In this document: in pieces, positions 1-6,191 of the stretch
How the letters are laid out: each line of letters opens with the position of its first letter
Numbering within the stretch: position 1 is the first letter of the stretch
From: a virus
DNA length: 21,729 bases
Direction: 5' to 3' (one strand)
Virus record (IMG/VR): IMGVR_UViG_3300025728_000039
Coordinates: 1 to 21,729 of that record
The notes under the pieces: model-generated
Told to the model about the DNA's origin: nothing
What the model saw: only the letters and a program-made list of their open reading frames with translations
Databases searched by the model: none
Position numbers and translations under genes: made by a program

Positions 1-2641
1 TCGCTATTTTTGTTGCTTCAATAATCCCCGCACGGTTTTCACCGTAGTTTTTCCACTGCTGATCCACGCTGTCATAATTAGCAAGGATGCTTTCAGCCAG
101 AAGTTGGGGATCGGTAATCAGCGGCTCTAAAAGCGCTTTACCGTCCTGTGTTTCAAGATATTTTTCCAGCGTGTCATGAATAAGGTCGTTGGCATCAACA
201 TTACTCGCACCGGCGACATATTCCGTCCAGTCCCCCACGTTGCCAATTCTGTCAACCAGTCTGGCCCGGTACCAGCGCCTTATACCTGCCGGCATCGGGC
301 CATGCTGATATGCAGACCCCGGATAGGGAATGGTGGCCAGCAGCGTTGGGTTTTGATGGTCAGCTGTGGTTGCTTGCTGCAGCTCGGTATAGGCTGTATC
401 GCCGCTACCTGCAGGAAATCCCCAGGTAATATCGATATTCCACACGACATTATCGCTGGCGACCAAGTTTATCGGTGTTCCGGGATTACCCACCTTGCCG
501 TTAAGCGTGGTCAAATCGGAGTATCCCCATGGAGATGACACTTCGACCGCATTAATCGCACGCACACGCACCATATAACTGCCAGCATAAATGCCAGGCA
601 CTTCAAACGACGTGGCAGAGCTGCGCGGTACGTTTACCCAGTTCCCATCGTTACGGCGCCACTGTGCCTCATAGGCGATAGCGTTCTTCGTTGCGTCCCA
701 CGTAGCCCGCATGGTCTGAACGCTGATCCCCTGATTGACCACAGAATAAGAGCCGATCTGAATATTGGCCGGGGCAGACTGGTTGCCCGGCGGGATAACA
801 CTGATCGGGCGTTCGTCGATGATGGCACCGGTATCGATGCGCGCATATTTATCGGGGTCGTGATATGCCGCAGAAATGGTGAACGTATTATCGTTGTTGT
901 CAGCCACGCTAAGCACGCGGTATTGCTGTGCATACAGTTCGTCTGACTCAACCACCCATACGCTTTCAGATTCCGGTGTTTCACTGTAGGCAGTGGTGAC
1001 AGTGACAGCCTTCCCCGACACCGACTGAATTGTGCGTGACTGAGCTGCACCTGATGGAAGGTTTAAAATCAGCCGGCCACCGGCGACAGCATCCGGAACA
1101 CGGTCCAGGGTAATCGCCCGGCCGTTCACTGAACTTATGCGGCCACCGGTAACTTTTCCAGACAGCATTTCGTCTGCAACCGCAATGATGTAACCCGGTT
1201 GTGGGATCATGCCGTCCAGTCCGACACCGAAAGTTATCACCCGATCTTTGTTATTGGTCAGGATACCCCAGCGCCCCTTTCTGTTCGCTTCAGACTGACG
1301 GGTACAGCCAATAGCCGTAAGTTCTAACTGGTTGACGTCGTAGCGCGTAACCAGATCCTGCTCAAAGACGGGCTCTATTGCATCAGCATAGGCATTGTCC
1401 GGATCAGACCATGACACCAGAGCCGTCGTGTATCGGGTCTTGATAGTGCTGCTCGAGTAACTGAACTGGCCATCGATGACGTTTGCGCGGGTGTAGCTGT
1501 AATCAACATCGCGCGGCATATCAGCCAAGGCAACAATCTGATTTCCACCCCAGTACGTCATGCCGCGGAAGATCGCCGCAAAGTCTCTCAAAACCGTATA
1601 GGCGTCGTTTCGGCTTTGTACGTAAACATTGCAGATATAACGCGGCTCTGTGCCATTTCCGCCTTTACCGTCCGGAACCATCTGATCGCAATATTGTGCG
1701 ACCTGGTAAAGTTCCCATTTATCGATGTTCGCCGCGGTGAGACGGTTGCCCAGACCAAACCGATCGGTGACGACAAGGTCATAGAAAACCCACGCGGGGT
1801 TATCTGACCAGGCCCATTTGAAAGCTCCGGTCCATGTTCCACTGTAAGTGCGTGTTACCGGGTCGTAGGTATCAGGCACGCGAATGACGCGCCCCTGCGG
1901 CTCGCATGAAATCTGAGGGATCGAACCATTGAACTGGCTGGAATCAAATTCGATATACAGCAGAGCGGTATTCGGATACCTCAGTTTTGCATCGATGACT
2001 TCCGTGTAGCTCTGGATCGTCATTGCATCGCCAATCTTGGCACTGTTCGCATCTGCCGTAATCTTCCGCAGACGAATTGTCCAGGTGGTGCCAGCCGGTG
2101 GAAGGTCAACGCGATGGCTGCGCTCGTATCCTGACGTGGTTTTGCCAGTAACTGCTGTGTTGATTACCGTCTGAAATGCTCCGCCGTCGGTTTGCAATTC
2201 GATGGTGTAATTGATCGAATACCCAACCAGATCCCCATCGTCTTCTTGCTTGAAGAGTGACGGCCATTTCAGGCGCAGACGAATAGCGGAAAGCTGGGTA
2301 TTAGTAAAAGTATGCGTCCAGGCAACGGTACTTTTAACCTCAGTACCAACGCTGATTTCGTTCTCAGTACCCGGCAACCCCTGAATATAAGATTGCGCCT
2401 GCGTGCCGGCGCGGAACTCCCACGCCACGCCGCTAAAATTACTCGAGCCGTCACTGTTAAGCAGCGGCGTTCCATCCAGAAAAATTGATTGCCCAGTCAG
2501 GCCGCCGCCAAATTCCCCCTCACCCAGCGCAATAAGCAGTTTTGCCTTCGCGATGGACTGAAGATCATCTGGCTGTTCTACGGGCGTGCGGGATGAAGAA
2601 CTGCCGCCCTTGCGGCCATTTATTTTGGTTGCGGTTGCCAT
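1..2641 (-). CDS. J: Tail tip host-specificity protein J (central fibre), 3' end outside window
   Basis: The reading frame opens at an ATG at 2641-2639 and I followed it to the left edge in most lines without a stop, so at least 880 residues are present and the C-terminus is missing. The N-terminus (MATATKINGRKGG, then AKAKLLIALGEGEFGGG) is the usual start of lambda-type gpJ, the protein that forms the tail tip hub and central fibre and carries host receptor specificity at its C-terminus. Roughly residues 615-790 look like fibronectin type III repeats (for example TMRATWD followed by YEAQWRR, later NIDITWGFP). The last residues in the window (ITDPQLLAESIL) belong to the helical region that follows these repeats in the family. 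The receptor-binding end, which would say most about host range, lies outside. It follows gene I, from which it is separated by a terminator-like hairpin. The ribosome site is weak. Confidence 0.93.
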   Translation of the reverse strand, partial: MATATKINGRKGGSSSSRTPVEQPDDLQSIAKAKLLIALGEGEFGGGLTGQSIFLDGTPLLNSDGSSNFSGVAWEFRAGTQAQSYIQGLPGTENEISVGTEVKSTVAWTHTFTNTQLSAIRLRLKWPSLFKQEDDGDLVGYSINYTIELQTDGGAFQTVINTAVTGKTTSGYERSHRVDLPPAGTTWTIRLRKITADANSAKIGDAMTIQSYTEVIDAKLRYPNTALLYIEFDSSQFNGSIPQISCEPQGRVIRVPDTYDPVTRTYSGTWTGAFKWAWSDNPAWVFYDLVVTDRFGLGNRLTAANIDKWELYQVAQYCDQMVPDGKGGNGTEPRYICNVYVQSRNDAYTVLRDFAAIFRGMTYWGGNQIVALADMPRDVDYSYTRANVIDGQFSYSSSTIKTRYTTALVSWSDPDNAYADAIEPVFEQDLVTRYDVNQLELTAIGCTRQSEANRKGRWGILTNNKDRVITFGVGLDGMIPQPGYIIAVADEMLSGKVTGGRISSVNGRAITLDRVPDAVAGGRLILNLPSGAAQSRTIQSVSGKAVTVTTAYSETPESESVWVVESDELYAQQYRVLSVADNNDNTFTISAAYHDPDKYARIDTGAIIDERPISVIPPGNQSAPANIQIGSYSVVNQGISVQTMRATWDATKNAIAYEAQWRRNDGNWVNVPRSSATSFEVPGIYAGSYMVRVRAINAVEVSSPWGYSDLTTLNGKVGNPGTPINLVASDNVVWNIDITWGFPAGSGDTAYTELQQATTADHQNPTLLATIPYPGSAYQHGPMPAGIRRWYRARLVDRIGNVGDWTEYVAGASNVDANDLIHDTLEKYLETQDGKALLEPLITDPQLLAESILANYDSVDQQWKNYGENRAGIIEATKIA

Positions 2642-2652
2642 ATTGCGCCCAT

Positions 2653-2675
2653 AAAAAAAGGCCGCCGTGGCGACC
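2653..2675 (-). terminator. Intrinsic terminator between I and J
   Basis: Read on the minus strand, a GC-rich hairpin of about six or seven pairs including one G-U (arms GGTCGCC and GGCGGCC) is followed by seven T. It lies between the stop of I and the ATG of J, so J transcripts must read through it. Confidence 0.65.
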
Positions 2676-2701
2676 TTAGATGGAAGAATTAGGTGATGAG
2701 A

Positions 2702-3289
2702 TTATTGCTGGTCTTCTACATAAATACCGGCGGAAATAATCGCGCCGCCGATCCGGCGTTTTCCGTAAAGAAGCGGAACAGGATAGCCCTGAGCGGCCGT
2801 ATTCGTGACACCGCCGAAGGCATAGGAAGCCTGGTTATCGGCATCCTGCTTACTGGCGAGACCGGAGGTCTGCGGGGAGAGCATTTGAATTACTCCTCCC
2901 GCTGCAAGTGCAACACCGGGCCCCACTAAAGCTAAACTCGCGCCGCCCGTAAAACCTGATAAAGCATATCCCGCAACAATCAATACGGCTCCGAGAATTG
3001 TTTGAAGCAAACCAGCACGTTTACTGCCAATAATAACAGGCACGATTCTTATAACGTCGCCAGTAACAGGGAAGCCGAGATCAACCTCTGCCAAATTTTT
3101 CTTTCCTTTAAAAATAGCATAGGTAATACCTCTTTTTTTGCTGTTATTCATATATCTTTCGAATCCCTCGATTGTACAGCTTAATGCTCTCCCCGCTTCT
3201 CCCACAGTTCTAATTAGTCGATGATGAACTTTGCCAAATGTTTTCCCAAGTGGTCCACTAAATTCAATTCTGGTCATGATTTCTTGCAT
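2702..3289 (-). CDS. I: Tail tip assembly protein I
   Basis: This 195-residue protein matches the lambda gpI family, needed to assemble the tail tip complex with K, L and J. The N-terminal part (SGPLGKTFGKVHHR, then TVGEAGRAL) and the segment IVPVIIGSKRAGLLQTILGA are typical. Residues about 92-135 are hydrophobic and glycine/alanine rich, as usual in this family, and the C-terminal part ends PVPLLYGKRRIGG. Two starts are possible, 3289 (preceded by GGGG) and 3277 (MTRIEF, the more family-like N-terminus). The gene begins directly after a terminator rather than overlapping K as in lambda, because cargo genes sit between. Its first half is clearly AT-richer than its second half. Confidence 0.9.
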   Translation of the reverse strand: MQEIMTRIEFSGPLGKTFGKVHHRLIRTVGEAGRALSCTIEGFERYMNNSKKRGITYAIFKGKKNLAEVDLGFPVTGDVIRIVPVIIGSKRAGLLQTILGAVLIVAGYALSGFTGGASLALVGPGVALAAGGVIQMLSPQTSGLASKQDADNQASYAFGGVTNTAAQGYPVPLLYGKRRIGGAIISAGIYVEDQQ

Positions 3290-3301
3290 ATTTACCCCAT
3301 T

Positions 3302-3321
3302 AAAAAAACCGCTTTCGCGGC
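3302..3321 (-). terminator. Intrinsic terminator after the lipoprotein gene
   Basis: On the minus strand CCGC-GAAA-GCGG, with a GNRA loop, is followed by seven T. It starts just after the lipoprotein stop codon and ends 12 bases before the first possible start of I. Confidence 0.7.
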
Positions 3322-3326
3322 TTCTT

Positions 3327-3752
3327 TTAGATAGTTGTTGGTCTTAAATCCAATCCAGAACTGGTATCGCCAGTAATTCTATATTTTTGTATTTCTTTAG
3401 GTTTGATTTCTGTGGCATTTTCTTTTATTGGCTGCCCGATTTGGAATCCACACAAGCCTCTTCCTTCTTTATCTCCAGTGATTGCTAGGATATGACGCCC
3501 TGAATTAACTTTTATTGTTACGCTCTCACCTGTATCTATTCGCGCTACTGGCTTGCCGTCAACAGTAACAGTCACGAAACATCCACCACCCGCAAACCAA
3601 CCTTTATCTCGAGTAATCGTCAGTATAGAGTCGCCCTGAGATTTCCATAGGATACGAGACTGTGGAACTGGTTTTGCCGAATTACTTGGTGTCGGTGTTG
3701 TAGAGCAACCTGCCAGCCCGAGCGCCAGCACTGCTATGAGTAGTTTTTTCAT
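3327..3752 (-). CDS. Prophage lipoprotein of unknown function (cargo gene)
   Basis: This 141-residue protein has a clear lipoprotein signal: MKK, a hydrophobic stretch, then the lipobox LAGC with the modified cysteine at residue 16. Serine follows the cysteine, so the Lol +2 rule predicts the outer membrane. The mature part has two further cysteines (in GGGCFV and GLCGF) that could form a disulfide, and is otherwise beta-like. Its pattern recalls small lipoproteins found in enterobacterial prophages near tail genes, but I know no proven function. It starts 8 bases after the preceding secreted-protein gene and is followed by a terminator, so the two form a unit. Superinfection exclusion or envelope modification are possibilities by analogy only. 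Confidence 0.8.
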   Translation of the reverse strand: MKKLLIAVLALGLAGCSTTPTPSNSAKPVPQSRILWKSQGDSILTITRDKGWFAGGGCFVTVTVDGKPVARIDTGESVTIKVNSGRHILAITGDKEGRGLCGFQIGQPIKENATEIKPKEIQKYRITGDTSSGLDLRPTTI

Positions 3753-3760
3753 ATTAAGAC

Positions 3761-4294
3761 CTATTGCTCAACTTTTGGAGATGAGTAACCAGTGAGGTCA
3801 AATTTAAACTGCTTATTTCCAGCTTGATAAAATTCAGCCTCAATAATTAGTTTTTTGTGAGAGCTGACATTTTTAATGAAAGATGCCGAGTTTTCAAAGA
3901 AAATCACATCAGCACTTCCATCTGCAGCTTCTGTCATTGAGTACTGCTGAATTTTTCCATCGTCAAACTTCACAGAAATGTGGCAATCATTAAATGAATT
4001 GCACAAAAACTGGCCCTTGCTCATTACCAAAACGGCTTCAGTAGGTTTCAGGTTATCTGGTTTTTGCCCTTCTTTGAGCATAACTTTCTTTGAGCGGAGA
4101 ACAATAGTCATCTGTGATCCGCCATTATACGGAAAATCAAAATCAACAGAGTTATCTGAAACAGAACGCACAAACTTCTGCGCAGTACCTCGCATCTCAT
4201 CATTATTGAAGTACGCCGACCAATCATTAGCGAATGATGAAACACTTGGAAAAAGAAGGAAAGTCGTAGCGCCTAAAAATAGATATTTCTTCAT
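3761..4294 (-). CDS. Secreted protein of unknown function (cargo gene)
   Basis: The 177-residue product begins with a standard Sec signal peptide (MKKYLFLGATTFLL) with a likely cleavage after SSFA near residue 22, giving a periplasmic or secreted protein of about 155 residues. Two cysteines lie close together (FLCNSFNDCHI), probably a disulfide. The rest alternates short charged and beta-prone segments; no enzyme motif is visible. A ribosome site AAAGG lies 6 bases before the ATG. The upstream ATG two codons earlier is out of frame and stops at once. The gene is AT-rich compared with the phage tail genes and is paired with the lipoprotein, so both products go to the envelope. I do not recognise the family. 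Confidence 0.75.
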   Translation of the reverse strand: MKKYLFLGATTFLLFPSVSSFANDWSAYFNNDEMRGTAQKFVRSVSDNSVDFDFPYNGGSQMTIVLRSKKVMLKEGQKPDNLKPTEAVLVMSKGQFLCNSFNDCHISVKFDDGKIQQYSMTEAADGSADVIFFENSASFIKNVSSHKKLIIEAEFYQAGNKQFKFDLTGYSSPKVEQ

Positions 4295-4331
4295 TTCATG
4301 CCTTTCTTATAGACAAATTACAAGTAGCAAC

Positions 4332-4359
4332 ATCCTACCACCGGCCTACTGCAAGGCAA
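4332..4359 (-). promoter_or_regulatory. Weak candidate promoter for the secreted protein/lipoprotein pair
   Basis: On the minus strand TTGCCT and TAGGAT are separated by 16 bases, about 40 bases before the ATG at 4294. The match to sigma70 is modest. It lies just downstream of a strong terminator, which makes a local promoter plausible. Confidence 0.3.
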
Positions 4360-4390
4360 TATAAAAGCCCACCTAAGTGGGCTTTTATAT
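4359..4390. terminator. Strong hairpin terminator, probably bidirectional
   Basis: A perfect inverted repeat with 14-bp arms (core AAAAGCCCAC / GTGGGCTTTT) and a four-base loop CTAA. Its A/T-rich outer arms give a T-run on both strands. It begins immediately after the stop codon of the DUF551 remnant. Confidence 0.85.
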
Positions 4391-4595
4391 TTACTCTGCG
4401 GGTGGCTGAGGGAGTGGCATCCAGTGAGTTACATAAAAATTACCATGCTGTAACCCACCGCTTAGTATCAATTCACTGAATCCTTTTAGATTATCAAAAA
4501 CAGCCACACCGACACCATGATTAGTGGCAACCAAAAAATCGCTCAAACTGACTAGTTACCTTGGGTTTTCTTTCTTTGATTGAAATCCACTTCAT
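4391..4595 (-). pseudogene. DUF551 protein gene, frameshifted
   Basis: This gene is split over two frames. From the ATG at 4595, with a ribosome site GGAG 7 bases upstream, the frame reads MKWISIKERKPKVTSQF and stops after 24 residues at 4521-4523. In the next frame the text continues SDFLVATNHGVGVAVFD and ends VTHWMPLPQPP before a TAA at 4391-4393. An N-terminal MKWIS(V/I)K-R-P and a C-terminal THWMPLP are the hallmarks of DUF551, a small phage and prophage protein of unknown function. The span is 205 bases, one more than a multiple of three, so a single added base (or two lost) near 4542-4545 explains the break. Restored, it would encode about 67 residues. Confidence 0.75.
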
Positions 4596-4645
4596 GAAAA
4601 ATCTCCATCAAATAGTGAAGATTGATGATAGCACTTACCACAAAA

Positions 4646-4667
4646 CAAAAGACCACCCGAGGGTGGC
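4646..4667 (-). terminator. Intrinsic terminator after the 69/125-aa gene pair
   Basis: On the minus strand the arms CCACCC and GGGTGG form a compact hairpin followed by CTTTT, 24 bases after the stop codon of the 125-residue gene. Confidence 0.65.
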
Positions 4668-4690
4668 TTAGTTACGTCAGAAAATTCGTT

Positions 4691-5068
4691 CTAATTAACT
4701 TCCAGAACGTATGGGTCATTGGAAAAGAAGGGATCTTTACGCTGTATTGTCGCCAGGGTGATTCTTGCCCAAGGCTTATTAAACTTTCTTGTTAGCTCAA
4801 TAAAGCAAGGGATGTTTATCTTTGATACCCTGCACTTGATCACAAACGCTGCGCCGTCAGGTAATCCTTGTATTACTTTGGAATGTGAAGCTTGCACCTT
4901 TTTAAATATGTCTTCCAACTCTTGCAAAGTAATGGCAGGGTTATTGCGCTGGTCATTGACTCTATCAATAGCAAAATGACCAGATATGGAAATTTCTAAG
5001 CAGTCTTTATCGAGGTCATCATTAATCTGTGCCTCAAGATCGTCCAAACCTTGACGCGATATTGTCAT
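4691..5068 (-). CDS. Cargo protein with an HF-x2-DRVND-type motif, function unknown
   Basis: The 125-residue protein has a distinct pattern: SGHFAIDRVNDQRNNPAIT near residues 29-47, INIPCF near 84-89, and TIQRKDPFF near 107-115. This order (H-F-x(2)-D-R-V-N-D-x-R-N, then I-N-I-P, then T-I-x-R-K-x(2)-F) recalls, from memory, a conserved small domain in T4-like and cyanophage proteins of unknown function. I have not confirmed it by search. The H-x(n)-R layout is also vaguely like RelE/BECR-fold toxins, but no catalytic set can be named. Its ATG overlaps the stop of the 69-residue gene in ATGA, so the two are translationally coupled. The pair has its own candidate promoter and terminator. Confidence 0.75.
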   Translation of the reverse strand: MTISRQGLDDLEAQINDDLDKDCLEISISGHFAIDRVNDQRNNPAITLQELEDIFKKVQASHSKVIQGLPDGAAFVIKCRVSKINIPCFIELTRKFNKPWARITLATIQRKDPFFSNDPYVLEVN

Positions 5069-5274
5069 AGATGGCTAGCCACTACTTGCTCAAGCCGCTC
5101 ATTGAGCTCAGCATCACTTTCAGCGACAACAGTACCAATTAATTTGCTGTAGCTCCTAGTCCCAAACCTCACGTCAAATTCTTTGTTATCGAAGCTATCA
5201 ACAATTACACACCTACCAGCTTCGTCTTGAAAAGAAGCATAGTTCTGCCGAACTAGCATATTGAATTTGAACAT
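5065..5274 (-). CDS. Small cargo protein, first gene of a two-gene unit
   Basis: The start at 5274 is chosen because AAGGAG stands 7 bases before it; the longer open frame to 5406 has no ribosome site and begins with composition unlike a coding region. The 69-residue product (MFKFNMLVRQNYASFQDE at the N-terminus, ending LEQVVASHL) has no signal peptide or membrane segment and is mildly acidic. I do not recognise it. A small upstream gene overlapping a larger one by four bases, under a palindrome-rich promoter, is the layout of many toxin-antitoxin or inhibitor-effector pairs, but this is only context. Confidence 0.7.
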   Translation of the reverse strand: MFKFNMLVRQNYASFQDEAGRCVIVDSFDNKEFDVRFGTRSYSKLIGTVVAESDAELNERLEQVVASHL

Positions 5275-5384
5275 GATTATCTCCTTAGTCGAGACTATTG
5301 GAGCCAGCTGGAATCTTGCATAGCAAGAAATATTTGGATGATGGACATAACACCAATGTATCGGCACAGATGTCACTTTTCTTG

Positions 5385-5413
5385 AGTGTATGCATGCCTC
5401 ATGCAATTTTCAA
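5385..5413 (-). promoter_or_regulatory. Candidate sigma70 promoter of the 69/125-aa cargo pair
   Basis: On the minus strand TTGAAA (5413-5408) and TACACT (5390-5385) are separated by 17 bases, five and four matches to consensus. Transcription would start near 5378, leaving a leader of about 100 bases before the ATG at 5274. Two palindromes overlap it. Confidence 0.5.
5391..5405. promoter_or_regulatory. Palindrome in the promoter spacer (possible operator)
   Basis: TGCATG-CCT-CATGCA is a perfect 6-3-6 inverted repeat lying exactly between the -10 and -35 of the candidate promoter. A protein bound here would block the polymerase. Confidence 0.45.
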
Positions 5414-5424
5414 CTAAAAGTTGA
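5410..5424. promoter_or_regulatory. Second palindrome overlapping the -35 (possible operator)
   Basis: TCAACT-AAA-AGTTGA is another perfect 6-3-6 inverted repeat, centred 19 bp from the first. Its arm sequence differs from the first palindrome, so the two need not bind the same protein. Confidence 0.4.
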
Positions 5425-5458
5425 TTAATTAAAAATCAAATCTGAGCGTTAGAAATGC

Positions 5459-5478
5459 AAAAAGCCCACCTGAGTGAG
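5459..5478 (-). terminator. Weak terminator after K
   Basis: On the minus strand CTCAC-TCAG-GTGGG (five pairs, one G-U) is followed by CTTTTT, directly after the stop of K. It shares 16 of 17 bases with the 5' arm region of the hairpin at 4359-4390. Confidence 0.5.
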
Positions 5479-6189
5479 TTATCTAACGTCTTTATGCCGG
5501 ACAAGTTTCATGGTCCTTTCCTGCCAGTACCCCCCGTAAGGAACCCGGTTGCTGAGCATGCCGAACATGTGGTGCAGAAGCATGTTACCTTCCAGGAGGA
5601 TCCCGGCGTGATTCCACTTATTGGACTGAACCTGCATGATCACCATATCGCCCGGCATTGCTGGCCCGCTGAATTCGCGAAACCCGCATTCATACCAGCA
5701 GTCCTGATAAAAATTATCTGGGTGCTCGTCTTCCCACCACGGGTAATCGACACGGTAATCGGTCAGCTCAATGCCATGCGTCTGCCTGTAATAGCTCATG
5801 ACCAATCCCCAGCAATCCGTGTGACCGAGCACGAACGGTCGCTCGAGTAATGGCAATTCGCCGCGCGGCTGAATGGTACGAAAATCCCCCTCTGGCCAGC
5901 TCACGATGTGCCAGGGTAATTCGGTTGCGTCGCACTGCGCCTTATCCAGTTCGCTTGGCTGCGTCGTTGCATCAGGATGGCTGTGAACGATGGAAATAAC
6001 CGTTCCCCAGTCTTCGGCGTCAGCATAACCCACGGGATCGAGGTGAAAATCTTCGGTGGGATTGGCTGCCAGATTGGCGCAAGGAAAATAACGTTCAACC
6101 CGGCTTTTCTGCGCTACCACTCCACAGCATTCGTGCGGGTAGCTCTGCCGGGCATGTTCAAAAATAGCCTGCAGGGTTTTATCACGCAT
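5479..6189 (-). CDS. K: Tail tip peptidase K (JAMM + NlpC/P60)
   Basis: This 236-residue protein carries two peptidase domains, as lambda-type gpK does. Residues 1-110 form a JAB/MPN metalloprotease domain with the full JAMM set: Glu20 in PHECCG and H69-S-H71-x7-S79-x2-D82. Residues 120-230 form an NlpC/P60 cysteine peptidase with Cys126 (HTDCWGLV), His194 (NHAGILL) and a further histidine pair at 206-207. The protein is part of tail tip assembly and probably cleaves peptidoglycan during DNA entry. It starts two bases after the stop of L. Both active sites look intact. Confidence 0.93.
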   Translation of the reverse strand: MRDKTLQAIFEHARQSYPHECCGVVAQKSRVERYFPCANLAANPTEDFHLDPVGYADAEDWGTVISIVHSHPDATTQPSELDKAQCDATELPWHIVSWPEGDFRTIQPRGELPLLERPFVLGHTDCWGLVMSYYRQTHGIELTDYRVDYPWWEDEHPDNFYQDCWYECGFREFSGPAMPGDMVIMQVQSNKWNHAGILLEGNMLLHHMFGMLSNRVPYGGYWQERTMKLVRHKDVR

Positions 6190-6191
6190 AA

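Noticed and set aside
5275-5406. N-terminal extension of the 69-residue cargo protein
   Set aside because: It would run back over the promoter region, has no ribosome site, and the internal ATG has a near-perfect AAGGAG.
5455-5850. Plus-strand open frame of 131 codons over gene K
   Set aside because: Antisense to K, whose domains and active site are clear.
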